A DNA stretch of 64,000 nt from Acephala macrosclerotiorum (lineage: Eukaryota; Ascomycota; Leotiomycetes; Helotiales; Mollisiaceae): contig MU119257.1 of NCBI GenBank assembly GCA_014904845.1, positions 88,733 to 152,732 on the forward strand, given 5' to 3'. Position numbers and translations under genes: made by a program. The notes beneath the pieces are model-generated. The model was not told the DNA's origin and searched no databases. It saw only the letters and a list, made by a program, of their open reading frames with translations. Positions 24,658 through 36,832 of this stretch are shown piece after piece. The stretch's first letter is position 1. Each line of letters begins with the position of its first letter.

Positions 24658-26020
24658 TTATGCACAGATAAAGGTCGCCTCTGCGTACAATACTCCCTCC
24701 TCGACAATTTCTTCGTCTCCGACCTTGATCTTCAGGGATGACTTTGAGGGCGAGTACTGCGTGTTTGTTAGCGTAGAAATGAATCATCATCATAACGTTA
24801 CGAACCTGATAGATGTACGGCTTCGTTCCTGCTGATGCAGCCACAATCTGCTTCACAAAGCCTGGGACATGGGCCATGACATCCACTCGGTCCAGTCTGT
24901 CGTCAAGAGGTCCCTCGATAACAGCTTCGACAGCTTTCCCGTCTTTGGTCTTTCCTGTCCACTCGAGCTTCACAGATTCTGGTTCTGGCCAGTCATTTAG
25001 AGAATCGCCCTTGACTTTGGTATGCGTGACAACGCCAGAAGCATTCGCACAAATGATTTCTGAATTCTTCACCAACCCTCCAAAGGTAACCTTTGTTGAG
25101 CCGTATGACGGAGGAGTAATGTATTCCATCATTATGGCGGCATAATTTTCACTCTGGAAATCCGCAAAGGTCCATTTTCCGGCAGCATGATGCGGCTTCA
25201 TGGCTTGATTCGCGTGAATGAACATCGCCTTGCCCTTGAAATTGATCGGTCCATCTTTGGTCACGATCTCTCCCTCACAAGTATTTCTCGGCCAGAAAGC
25301 GTGTTTGATGTATCCCCAGGGTTCCTTCGGATTTGTGCCGTAGTATGATTTACCGTCCTCGCCGACCACGAAACCTGGGGATATCTGGGAGATAGTAACG
25401 TTTACGATAGAGGCTTCGTTGACCATGGATTTGATCGAGTATGACTTCCCATCTTCCGACAACTCCAACGCGAGGTTCTCAGCATAGAAGCTTGTATGAT
25501 CCTCGTTGAAATCGTGGTCCTTGAGTGGATCTGAGCAAAAGAGGTTCTCTTTCTTCTCGCTCTTCGGATAGAAGATCTTCGAGTTAAATTGGCATGTTGT
25601 CTTGATACCGCTTCGCAAACATCAGCTACAATCTTGGACAAAGGTAGGGGAGACTGTACACAACATTGCTGTAGATGACCTGGACCCAAGCAATATGTCC
25701 GGTCTCTTCTGCAAAGAGGTAGAAGATCTGCGTCTCGACGCACGTCGAGTCCATAGCCTCCCATGTTAAGTTCTTCTTCGTCGTCTCTGTATATGGTGTT
25801 TTCTCAGCCTGTTCTGCTACAGACCGGACAGCTGAAGGGCCATAAATAGGCTCTGGCGTGCCAGCAACATTGGCGAGACTGCAGAAGAAAGTCAGATTAT
25901 GTCCCAGGACTTGAAGGAGAATGAAGGAGCATGCTGATATACGGATCTACTAGGAACTAGAGCCCTTAGTACAGTCGCAGATGATATTTCAGCTTACGTT
26001 TGCTTTGCCCAGTTGAACAT
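24658..26020 (-). CDS. svf1: Svf1 family ceramide-binding/survival factor
   Basis: Four exons, 26020-25998, 25878-25660, 25610-24806 and 24756-24658, give 381 residues; introns are 119, 49 and 49 nt. The protein begins [21 protein letters not shown], a hallmark start, and contains [18 protein letters not shown] and [13 protein letters not shown]. It ends with a short beta hairpin ([18 protein letters not shown]). The family folds as two lipocalin-like barrels. In yeast, Svf1 supports survival under oxidative stress and carries ceramide from ER to Golgi, anchored by an amphipathic N-terminal helix, consistent with the start retained here. The length equals the yeast protein (381). It lies in the same orientation as the H4 variant downstream and the amidase upstream. 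Confidence 0.93.
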
Positions 26021-26388
26021 TTTCCTTGGCATCTATTGTAGGACTTTTGTTAGGGTTGTGTCGAGGTTGTAGAGTTGAGACTCGAACCTTTGCAAATTCG
26101 TGGAGGCAAGGCCCCTCCCACCGCTTTGCGTCGTGGCGCTTTCTCTACGTCAACGGTCGTGGCTGTATCAAAGCTTAATCTGCAGCTACGTTCAACGGTC
26201 GTACAAGTGAGCTCAAGAACAATCTGGGATGTGTCGATTCTGAGACGGATCATGATTCTTTATATTTCTCTTTCGAGTCATTCATTTCAGAGCTAGTAAA
26301 TCAAGCTGCGTCATCTCCTCAACTTTCGCATTGTCGCATTGAGTCTGGTCAGGATCATCTTTGAAGCTTTTCCGTGGCTCGACACGTT

Positions 26389-27472
26389 TTACAACTCTGG
26401 ATACACATCGGTTCTCCTTTTCAGCGGCACCTCCCTTCGAAGCTTGTTTACGATTGAGAGGTCGATCGAGGCTGTCACTATCTCTGGGCCACTGAACTCT
26501 CCCAACTCAGCGAGAACATCTCCCCAAGGACCGATAATCATGGAATGTCCGTAAGTCACTCGAACATCATTATGTTTGCCAGCTTGAGCTGCTGCCACGA
26601 CATATGATTGCGTCTCAATCGCCCTAGCTCGAAGCAAGATTTCCCAATGCGCCTTGCCTGTCGGGACGGTAAAGGCTGAAGGATACGTAATAATTTGCGC
26701 TCCTTTTCGTTTCAAGCTCAATGAAACTTCTGGGAATCGCAACTTGCATGTTCATTAGCATCAGGCTTTGATCGCCAGGATGGGACGACTTACATCGAAG
26801 CAAATCAAAAGGCCGACCAAACCGACTGGTGTTTGAAGCGGTGGCACTATTTCCATCCCTTCCTCGAAGGAACTGAAACTTGTCAATCTATTTCTCCGGG
26901 ACTAGGATTCCACTCACTCGCTCTCATGTGCTTGGAGTCCATTGGTAAGATTTATATCAAAAAGATGAAGCTTTTTGTATCTCGCGATGATCTCGCTCTC
27001 GTCCGATATCCATATCGAACAGTTCTTAATCTTACCAGAACTCTTCTCATCACCGGGTTCATGGATGCCAGCAGTAATGGCTATCTTGTTATCTTTGGCT
27101 TCCTTTTGCAGGCCTTTGACGTATATGCTGTCTTCAACTGATCGTACAAGGCTTATCGTCTCTTCGGATGAGTGACTGATATAGTCTGAAGCTTCAGGAA
27201 GGAACAGGGCCTACACTTTCCATTTGATGGTGAGTATAAATGGACTTGAAATGCCAGCAGTGAACAGACATTAACGAAATCACTCCTACCTTTGCTCCTG
27301 CATCGACTGCTTTTTGAACCAGAATCCGGGCCTGCGCCAGATTATGCTTCATTGAAGATGTAGAGCACATCTGGCCGACAGCCTAGATGAAGGAGAAGCC
27401 ATTAGGTTCAAGTCCTATCATTCCGAACAAGACGGTATCGACTAAGCTCACAATGATGGTTTCCCCTCCCAT
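26389..27472 (-). CDS. Nit2-type amidase of the carbon-nitrogen hydrolase family
   Basis: Five exons, 27472-27452, 27382-27290, 27210-26918, 26872-26794 and 26742-26389, give 279 residues. The first exon encodes only MGGETII. All three catalytic residues of the nitrilase fold are in place: Glu in FLPEASDYI, Lys in RYKKLHLFD and Cys in LLICFDLRFPE. The C-terminal block YPSAFTVPTGKAHW plus RARAIETQSYVVAAAQ is typical of Nit1/Nit2 proteins, which hydrolyse deaminated glutathione or related alpha-keto amides (metabolite repair). Subfamily choice between deaminated-glutathione amidase and omega-amidase is inference. Introns are 69, 79, 45 and 51 nt. Probably cytosolic or mitochondrial; no clear signal peptide. 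Confidence 0.9.
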
Positions 27473-28325
27473 GTTGATCGAGGTCACTGGTTCGGAAATG
27501 CCTTATAGGATGGATTTGAAAGACGACTGGCGAGCTGTCCTCGGGATTCTGGACTGGCTATTACGTCGTAAGTAAAGCTTTCAGATTATATTGTGTCGAT
27601 TCTGGTGCTCGGGCTTCTGATCGTGTAGTCTGACTCCAAAGAAAGCATGCCAAAGTTGACATAGTCGAATGCAGCTTCACGACTCGCCAATCGGCTTTCA
27701 AATCAGATTCCCGAGTCATTCGGGCTTCACCCCCCTCCAATCCACACCTTCCCCGAATCATCAACTTCCCCACACAACCTTGAAATGGTTTCATAGCTGC
27801 ACTAGGCTGCGTTATCTTCTTCCCTTGCAACAAAGTCTGAGCTATTGCAAAACGATTAGCCAAACGGTGAGAGATGTCTGGTCAGTATTTCTGCCAAGCA
27901 ACATGCCACACGCAAGTTGCACGATATGGTCGTTCCTATCTCTAGATGGAGTCCAACGCGATAGTCCGCCATTGGTGCTCATGAAAGTCATCCATATGAT
28001 ACCTTATCTCTTCCATGCTTATGATCTTGCGAGCAGTCTGATCTTCAAGAACGATCTACCTTTGGATCTCCCACTCCTGCATGCCCGGTCTTTAGTGCTG
28101 AAGATGGACACTCAATGCTATCGGTACTGTTATTCATACTCTCTTCGGTCCATGTATACTGTTTTTAGAAGGGTGGGGTAGACTATAGCTCGTCATCAAT
28201 ACCACATATAACGGAATGACGGCGATTCTTGTACTTTGATGCATAGACTTCCCTTGAGAGATTGATCCTTTCAACAATTGCATCTCTCTGTCAAACTGTT
28301 CCAGCGGTCGTCAACAATCGAGATC
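27473..28325. other. Divergent intergenic region
   Basis: Separates the amidase (minus) from the transporter (plus) and should contain both promoters. The plus frame at 27669-28181 has no family motif and is probably spurious. Confidence 0.5.
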
Positions 28326-30611
28326 ATGACGGAAAATGGTCCAAAGAAATCGGTGAGCTCCATCGACTTGATGTCTGTTTCCGTTCTGATTGGTGGGAAC
28401 AGTTCCGCTCGTTCATTTGGGATACAGACACCCACCTGAAGACCAAAGAAGAGCACAAACTTCTTCGAAAGCTTGACTTCTCCATCTTGACAATTGGATG
28501 TCTTGGATTCTTTGTATGTTGACTTCAGGTCGTGAGTTAGCGTTGGCTAGTTGCTGAGGTTTGACACAGTTGAAATATCTGGATCAAGGCAACCTCGCGA
28601 ATGCATACGTCAGGTACGCGAAGAGATCTCTTGTGTAACTCGAGTTCCCTAATACGATCCCAGTGGCATGCAAGAGGACCTCAAGATGTATGGAAACCAG
28701 TATACCTATGCTGTAGGTACAACCTCTCCGCCTGCATACGTCTCTTAATTTGGTTGGCAGGGTACGGCATACACGGTCGCATATGCAGTCATGCAGGTTC
28801 CGTCAACCTTGATTATTCAGAAGATTCGCCCGAGTTACTGGCTGGCGTTGATGGAAATTGGATGGGGTACTTTCACGTTCGCTCAAGCTGGACTTCATAA
28901 TGTCACTCAACTTTATGTTTTTCGGTTTCTTGTTGGATTCTTCGAAAGTTCTTTCTTTCCGTGCCTCCTGTTTGTGTTGGGATCATGGTAAGCTCCATCC
29001 CGTTGACAATGGGCATATGCTGATGATGTCCGACTAGGTACACGAAGACTGAACTTGGCACGTCTCCGAGTTTTGAAATACCCAGCTCCAGAAAGGATGG
29101 CTGACCACATTTGAAGCAAAACGTGTCGCGATCTTCCATATGACCGCACCCCTGGGCTCAGCTTTTGGAGGCTATCTTGTGAGCCAACTCATGAAAGCTG
29201 TCTCGCCCCGTACTAATGCTGTTCATCTAGCAAGCAGCGGTGTACAAATCACTTGATGGGCACTCTGGATTAGTAGGATGGCGTTGGTTGTACATCGTCT
29301 GCGGGGTATGTGCCTGAAAGGCCGCATTCAGAGATCTGGCTAATTTCCGAAAAAGTGCATGACTGTCCCTGTTGGCTTTGCGACTGCTTTCTTTCTTCCA
29401 GACACGCCGTATACAACCCGAGCTTGGTTCTTGAGCAAGGAAGAATGTGAGCTTGCTATTGATCGAGTGCAGAGAGCTGGGAAGGCACCGCCTGTGAAGA
29501 TCACCTTTGCAACTTTCAAGCGGATTTTCACTAGATGGCGTAAGTAACGGGTTGTCGAATGAGCTGGGTCTCAAGCTGATAGATATACTTAGGATGGTAT
29601 GCTTTCACACTGGGTTATGTTGTAGGTCGTTTTCAGGAACTTCTAGACGCATGCGACTGACGTTTGATAGCTGTACGGCACGAGCTGTCAAGCAAGTGGC
29701 TACTTCGGCATTTGGCTGAAAGCAGAGCACTTCTCTGTTGTCGCGAGAAACGTCGTTCCGACAGGGACGAATCTCATCTCCGCTTTTTGCATCGTTATGG
29801 TATGTTCTTGCCACCATGCTCCCATTTGAGTGATATACTGAACCCAATAGTGGGGGTTTGGTTCAGATTATACGGGTAGCCGGATTGCGTTTATTCTTGG
29901 GCCCCTGGTGTGTGATTCTTGCCGAATCTTCCAGTGATATAGATACACTGACACTTTTAGACTTATGGTCTCATTCCGAATGGGATTCTTGCTGTTTGGC
30001 CGAAAAGCATCCACTTGAAGGAATTTGCTTTCTTGACCACTGGGGTGCAGCTTATGACTGCGATATTGTGAGCCATGGCCATCTCCTTTTCCCTAGCTCC
30101 ATTCGGTCACTGACAGCACATAGTTATACCTGGGCTAATGAGATATGCGCTGGTGATAATGAGGAGCGCGCTCTTGTCATCAGTTCCATGAATGGGATGC
30201 AATACGCTGTAAGTAATCGATCAACTTTCTCTCGTGGTTCAGCGCCCAGAGTCAAGTTAATGTTACAAAGGTAGCAGCATGGCTTCCAATCGTCATCTTT
30301 CCTCAAACTATGGCACCAACATTTCGTAAGTGCAAATTCTAATGTTCGAAATCGTGACTCACCATTTTTCAGGTCGTGGGTTTCCAGCTACATTTGGCTT
30401 TGTGATCGCAGGTTTGATTGTCATCGTCGGTATTCAACTACTAGCTTTGCGCGAACGTCGCCAGAAGGCGAGGGACACCGAAAGTGATGAAGCGTCGAGC
30501 AATGACGGAGGAGTGCTGAAGGATGCTAGGTATCCAGCAGACGAGAAAAGTTTGAGAGTGACTACTAAGGAGGACGGTCCAGATGATATTGAGAAGAAGG
30601 TCGGACTTTGA
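28326..30611 (+). CDS. MFS transporter, Dal5-type anion:cation symporter
   Basis: Sixteen exons (28326-28352, 28403-28513, 28570-28613, 28664-28712, 28761-28987, 29038-29057, 29117-29178, 29231-29305, 29356-29539, 29593-29621, 29671-29799, 29851-29907, 29961-30067, 30124-30208, 30271-30325, 30373-30611) sum to 1500 nt and 499 residues in one open frame. Motifs are those of the allantoate/pantothenate permease family: KLDFSILTIGCLGFF, YLDQGNLANAY, FRFLVGFFESSFFPC, GWRWLYIVCG, then FFLPDTPYTTRAWFL. About 12 membrane helices and a charged C-terminal tail are expected. Likely substrates are organic anions such as vitamins or ureides; the exact one cannot be read. The sixth intron uses a GC donor (GCACGT at 29058). 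One exon is only 20 nt. The start was chosen because MTENGPKKS splices directly to FRSFIWDTDTH. Confidence 0.9.
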
Positions 30612-30916
30612 GGAAGACAACCGAGAGTGGAAAGAGGCCCCCCCCCCCCCACGGAAAGGAAACCGAAGGTCTGAAGCAACATCAAAGATCACTAATTGTG
30701 ACAACGTTTACTAGGAATATAAATCATGACTGAATTCAACCGCTAGCTGCCCCAAAATATTTCTGCCGGGACTTGTCCAAACTCTCGAATTCTCAAATTC
30801 CTTGCTACACGTGACACTGCGTTCTTTCAGCCTCACATTTACGGCACCAAAATTTTCTCGGGCTTCGATATCAAAAAGTCGCATGAGCACTGTCAACCTC
30901 AACATCAACACCCACA

Positions 30917-31457
30917 ATGTCGCGCGCAAAACAAGCAACAGATCAGATCGTGAAGCTGATTGTCGGCGCTGGACAAGCAAGTCCTAGTCCGCCTGTCGGT
31001 CCAGCATTGGGAAGTAAAGGTGTCAAATCAATGGATTTCTGCAAAGTATGTCTCCCCCTTCTCTTCCCCCCAATTATCTGCCATTGCTCCCAACCTTCTC
31101 TTTGGATCAATCTCTAACTTCTACAATCAGGAATTCAACGCCCGCACCGCCCACATGGTTGTAGGAACACCCATCCCCGCCCGCGTAACCGTCCGACCCG
31201 ACCGTTCCTTCCACTTCGACATCCGCACTCCTACCACCGCCTACCTACTTCTAAAAGCAGCAGATGTAGAATTGAAAAAGGGGAAGTTGAAGGGAAAGAC
31301 TGGGAATGAGATTGTGGGAACAATTAGTTTGAAACATGTGTACGAGATTGCGAAGATTAAGCAGAGTGAGTTGAGGTTGAGTGGGTTGAGTTTAGAGGGG
31401 TTGTGTAAGACTGTTATTGCGCAGGCGAAGACTGTTGGGGTTGCTGTTAAGCCTTAG
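30917..31457 (+). CDS. mrpl19: Mitochondrial ribosomal protein uL11m
   Basis: Two exons, 30917-31045 and 31131-31457, around an 85-nt intron, give 151 residues. It opens [20 protein letters not shown] and contains [13 protein letters not shown], the uL11 signature that binds the large-subunit rRNA stalk base. It then has [20 protein letters not shown] and the RNA-binding C-terminal half ([11 protein letters not shown], then [16 protein letters not shown]). The length suits the mitochondrial form (yeast MRPL19, 158 residues), not the cytosolic L12. No long cleavable presequence is evident, as is common for this protein. Confidence 0.93.
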
Positions 31458-33380
31458 GAGTAAGAGGGTTACTGAAGAGTTAGGGAAGGGAGGCTGGAGA
31501 GGAGGGGGCATATGCTTTGGGAGAGCCTTGAGGAGCTGGGTTGAGAGCTTGACTGTGCAAGGGACTTGGACCTTGAGGCATGCAGTTCTTTTTTGAGATC
31601 GGGAAGCAAGCTATTTGAAATTTGAGAGACAGAGAGTGCATGTCGCTGGGTTGAACGGGGAGAAAGGGTGCGCAGTCATGAGGAGACTAGCTGTTTGATC
31701 AACATTGAGACGGCGTTTGGGAGACTGGTATATCAAGTGGTAGCATTGAACAGCTATTGTACGCTATAGATAATTATTGGAGGTGTATACTAGAGGAGTC
31801 TCAGCTTAGACATAGCTATGCCAGACAGTAGTAACAGTAAAGAGCTATTGATGATACATTCAGTTGAAACATGTTATCAGCTTTCAACTTTCGCTGGGAC
31901 TATATGAAGTAAGTTGGGCGTGTGGTCTTATGGATGGTGATGGTGTTCCTTTTCCTCCTATTTATAACTTGCCTATTTTGAAATTGTCCCTATCAAAATC
32001 TTGATTGATATTAATCTGTACTTCTATTCCGTGGAAATTCCCGCGTTTTCTGTAGGAATGGTTGCAATAGTTGTCTATCAAGTCCAAACCTTCGACACAT
32101 GTAGCTTTTCTATCAGAATGAACACAAGCATTACTCTCATTATTATTTAGAACACACCTCTCGTCGAAATATACACGGGCAGCGAATCAGAACATCCTTC
32201 TAGAAGGTCCGGCATCGGCTGCAAGGAAGCCTCGGCAGCCAGAACAAGCCTCGAACATCGGAAAGTCTCAAAAGCCGCCGGCCCCGGATATCCCTTCTCA
32301 GTCAACCACAAGAACATCTCGAAAACGTGATCTTGACGGACCCACTCCGAGTTCACGGCGGAAGCTCTGGGCGTTGAGAGAGCGACAAATGTTCGAGAGA
32401 GATGCAGACGAACGAACAGGCGAGACGTGTTCGTGTTCGTCTGATCAAGATGACAAGAACCAAGGAGGGAAGGGCGTCTGGGCTTTGTATTCGTTCTCTT
32501 AATCCTTCTTATGACTCCGACCGAACTAGAAGTCAAGAAATTAATCGGATACTTTTGCCTTCCCAAAGCCGACTTCCGAGCAAATGTCAGATATCTTGGG
32601 CATCCAGCCTGTTCAGGGGTGCAGCCCACTTTGAATCTGTCCGACTGGCATAATTCGTTATTATTCGTGGCCAACTGAGACAGCGGCGTGGGTTGCGTTC
32701 GTTGCACATGAAAGAAAAAAAGACTGCAAAGAATCAGTCTCGCCCAATCCAATCAGTCATTTTGCTAGATGCTGAATCGGGTCGATGACGGATTATTAAT
32801 CGCGGCCACCCCTCGCCATTGTGCTTGCACCCCCTCCATCAACGCCTCTGGTACGCGGTACGGGTTAGTTAGTACCCTCGCTCGTTCACTGACAGCATCG
32901 CTCAACCTTAACAGCGACTTGCAGCATCAGCACCTTACCACAGCTTACAGGGTCACACGGCAACCGCGCTCCGTCATCTGCATCCTTTGATAGAGAGACT
33001 TCGACTTACTCGACCTACTCGACCTAGGCGCGATAGCTTGCCCACCACGGGTAGAGCGTGCCAGAGCAGCTAAGAGCCTAGGAAGAACTCTCAAGATTGT
33101 CCATCCTTTCGCCGATAACGAGTCGTGCAGCCCCTCTTCATCAATTCCCATTGCTGTTGCAATCCACCTCGTGTTGTCGATTGGCGCATTGCTTTATCGG
33201 GCAACATCGTTGCTAGCACTTCCGCTCTAAGAGACTTCACTTTAGCCCCACTACGACGTCTCTACTACCTGCGAATTCTGCTCCACGATCTCTCTTCACT
33301 GCATCCACCGCATTTCTTGGATCTGCCTCGCAACCTAGTGCCTCGTTGAAGGCCTCTTATCTGCCTGCTACCCCTCCATC
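31458..33380. other. Long intergenic region, no supported gene
   Basis: The first 700 bases are AT-leaning and probably 3' untranslated or spacer sequence. A minus frame of 201 codons at 32147-32752 overlaps plus-strand stretches that also look coding-like (LVEIYTGSESEH near 32157, PSSRRKLWALRERQ near 32350); neither matches a family I can name. 32760-33380 should hold the promoter and leader of the kinase. Confidence 0.45.
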
Positions 33381-36091
33381 ATGGCTTCACAAGAGAATCA
33401 CACCCAAGCCCCCCCTATTGGTACGTCCGCGCTTACTATTCACGTTGACTCAATTACGCCATGTTCCGGCTACGATATTGTTGATAATCATGTTTCTGAC
33501 AAAGATTTCTTCCACAGCCTCCGACCATATTATTCCCTCCTTTGCCGACCCCAAGAACGCAACGGCCGGTTCTCCTACAGTTCGGTTTGCATCTGCCACT
33601 GAGGAAATCGAGCCGAAGAGCATTCAATCTCTCGACGCCGTTCCTCCACAAGATATATCTGGTCAGGACGAGGATAGGTTGAAGGAATTGTCGCAGAGCC
33701 TCCACGGAACGAATCTGCAAGAGCGTCGAATGAGCCATTTTGCGTTCGAGCCTGTATCTCTGCCCGCCTCGAGAGTATGTCTACACTTCTCTTTTGCGTT
33801 GTTGGTTGCCGGGATATCCGAAAAGGGAAATAGAGCAACATGACGATGTGACTCTCAACAGAGATCACAATTGTCTGGGAGTAGCTCGGGAGTTTCGAGT
33901 GTATCCTGACTTCCCGGCATCTGCTTTCATATGCATTGAGAATGAGATCCTCAGATCCACCCCCACGCACTAATGGGAAAGCCTGCCGGGATGCCCCACC
34001 TTCTTGCATTTTCCTATATATTTCTTTTATGCCCTCTTCTTTGTCTTAAAGTTCTCGGGACTGATCCGAATTCACGCAGGTTGCTTCGAACGAAGATAGT
34101 TCACGCGAGACGAGCCGACATAATACACACACTTCGTCCGGCAGACCGTCGCCGCACCACAGTCCCCGACCAACTTCAATGCACTCACCGCCTATTACAC
34201 CTGCGGCGACCAGATCGCGAGACGCCGTGGAGGGTGCGACAAAAGGTGCGCCGCTGCAGAAGGTGGAGGCGGAGGAGGACGCGGCAGCCGTCACTCCACA
34301 GATCTCACCACCCGGGACATCCCCTTCAACAACAAACATCGACGACTCCCGACCCGGATCTTCTGGAGCGACGACGAGACCGACGAGCGTGTCGGAATCC
34401 GGTGCCCCGTCAAGACATGGCGCTTTCTCGATAGGTCCTGGTACTCACGACTACTCAGTCCCAGTATCGCGAGAGACCAGTCCTTCCAGGGTATCGGTAT
34501 ATAGCAGACCCTTCACACCTGCTGGTGAGCCCAACGACCCATATGCTGCGAGCAAACGGCCTCCACAATCTAGGAATCTAGACGCTATAGACCCGAGATT
34601 CAAGTTTACTGCTTTAGGGTCGAAACACCGAGCAACACCCAGCTCATCGTCCGCCAACCTTCCTCGATCGTCACGAAGTGCTGTTGAGGTGCACAACAAT
34701 AGCAGCACCAACCTGTCAGAGAAGAGGCATTCCCACATCTTCGGCGGTGGGCACAAAGATCACCTCTCGCACTTGCACGATGAGAGCTCGTCGACGATTT
34801 CGAGCAAACACGGATCCATGTCCGAATTGAAGCGATTCTTGAAGATTGGAGGGCATCACAAGTCGAAACGAACGGCATCGCCTACCCCATCAGCGAAGTC
34901 GGGCACCAAGACACCTCCACATCACAAGACTCCTCAGCAGCTGCCTTTCGGTGACGATCACGGCTTACAATCAAAGTACGGCAAGTTCGGAAAAGTCCTC
35001 GGGGCTGGAGCCGGAGGCTCAGTCCGTCTGATGAAGAGAAGTAGTGACGGAACGACTTTTGCAGTGAAGGAATTCCGAGCCAGACATTCGTACGAGACCG
35101 AGAAGGAATACGCCAAGAAGGTCACCGCTGAATTCTGTGTGGGTTCGACATTACACCATGGCAACATCATCGAGACCTTGGATATTGTGCATGAAAAGGG
35201 GAAGTGGTACGAAGTCATGGAATATGCTCCCTACGATCTGTTCGCAATCGTCATGACCGGAAAGATGTCCAGAGAAGAGATTAGCTGCTCCTTCTTGCAG
35301 ATTTTGAGTGGTGTCACATATCTGCACAGCATGGGTCTAGCACACCGAGATTTGAAGTTGGATAATGTGGTTGTCAACGAGCATGGAATCATGAAGATTA
35401 TCGACTTTGGCAGTGCGAGCGTTTTCAAATACCCATTTGAGAACGGGATCACACTTGCTAGTGGTAAGCTTTGATATTTCGCTTTTGTCGAACTTTCGAC
35501 TAATCATAAGCAGGTATCGTCGGATCTGATCCATATCTCGCTCCTGAAGTTTACGACGAAAGGAAGTATGATCCTCAGCCTGCAGATATCTGGTCTCTTG
35601 CCATCATTTTCTGTTGCATGTCGTTGCGAAGATTCCCTTGGAAGATGCCGAGAATGACGGACAACTCGTACAAGTTATTTGCGTCTCCGCCCACACCTGG
35701 AACAGATATCAGACGATTGTCAGACCCTGTTCCATCTAAGTCCACAAACGACCTGGATGTCCCTGCCAGAGATGCTGTGCCGGAGTCTACCCCTGCTCCA
35801 AAACCCGAAATACCAATGAATACTTCAAACGGATCGATTGCGCCAGTCAAACCGGAAGTCATCAAAGGTCCGTGGCGATTATTACGTTTGTTGCCAAGAG
35901 AAAGCAGACATATCATGGGGCGGATGCTAGAGATTGACCCAAAGAAGCGGGCAACTCTGGAAGAAGTTCTAGCTGAACAATGGGTCTCCGGAACGAACAT
36001 ATGTCGTCAAGTCGAAGGTGATGTGTACCGTGCATCAGGACATACACATACTCTGGAACCTCCCGCATCACAACCTCCACCGGGGAAGTGA
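33381..36091 (+). CDS. Serine/threonine kinase of the Sat4/Hal4 (HAL) family
   Basis: Four exons, 33381-33420, 33518-33774, 34080-35463 and 35514-36091, give 752 residues. Introns are 97, 305 and 50 nt; the 305-nt one is long for this window but both ends are canonical and phase is kept. Residues 1-390 are low-complexity and Ser/Pro-rich. The kinase domain follows: glycine loop [11 protein letters not shown] lysine AVKEF (429), catalytic HRDLKLDN (Asp523), DFG 541-543, then [30 protein letters not shown] and an insert before [12 protein letters not shown] match yeast Hal4/Sat4 and Hal5, which stabilise nutrient and potassium transporters at the plasma membrane. Fission yeast Hal4 is the likely equivalent. 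Regulation probably runs through the phosphorylatable N-terminal region. Confidence 0.9.
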
Positions 36092-36832
36092 TCAAATCAG
36101 TTCAATTCAACTTGCCCCAGATCGAATAGGCACCAAGCGCCAGGTTTTCATTGGCTTGAGGACGGAGTTTTGGGATGGATTCATGCAGAGATTGGGTTAT
36201 AAGGATTGGTGAGCACTTGGATGGTGCTGTTCATAGAAGAACTTCTCTTATATACGAGGGGCTACTGTAGATTGTATATCCCGCCAGAGGCCGAGATTTG
36301 AGCTTTCTGGACAGAAGAAGAATCGAGAGAGATCATGGATGGATGGTGTTATGAATTACGCCTGTTACTATTGCATCACATACTAAGATTTTAATCCATC
36401 AGCCATTGAGGCAATTGAATGCATGAATGTACTGGTTGTTCGTATTGCCCACAAGATTCAAGTCTGTTGTGATTGTTCGAGAGAGTATGTTGTTTATGAA
36501 TCTACCTGTCTTCCACAACTCCTCCGTCCAGGACTTGCCACCCTCATCTTGCATTCTTCCTAAAGCAAGAGGACCTCCAAATCACATTCTCAGACCAAGA
36601 AGAGGATGTCTCTCAAATGCTGTTCAGGGGCAGCTTCAAAACTCTCAACGTGATTGGCCCAACCCCCAGAAAGTCCGTGCACGACTCGGTAGAAAAAAGT
36701 CTCCCGAAGCCTTTCGAAGCTTCTGCGGACAGCGAAAATAAACATCTTCTCTCCTCATACCACCTTTCCAAAGTTTCTACAAATACCCCAATCGTTCTTA
36801 CTTCAAAGTCTCAAGCTTTCACAACCGTCAAC
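36092..36832. other. Intergenic region with Hsp10 promoter
   Basis: Contains the kinase 3' flank and the Hsp10 upstream region, including a heat-shock-element-like cluster annotated separately. Frames here (36427-36859) have no motif and overlap the promoter. Confidence 0.55.
36705..36724 (+). promoter_or_regulatory. Heat-shock-element-like array upstream of Hsp10
   Basis: Four contiguous 5-bp units in the alternating nGAAn/nTTCn pattern bound by Hsf1: cGAAg, a degenerate second unit, cGAAg, cTTCt. Three of four match. It lies about 110 bp before the Hsp10 start codon, where such sites act. Confidence 0.5.

Noticed and set aside
27669..28181. 170-codon plus-strand frame
   Set aside because: Lies in the divergent promoter region, no family features, composition not protein-like.
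30638..30650. Run of 13 C after the transporter
   Set aside because: A simple homopolymer in the 3' flank; no feature supported.
32147..32752. 201-codon minus frame and antisense coding-like stretches; possible BTB remnant on plus (LVEIYTGSESEH)
   Set aside because: The resemblance to a BTB start is too short and the frame breaks soon after; not enough to call.
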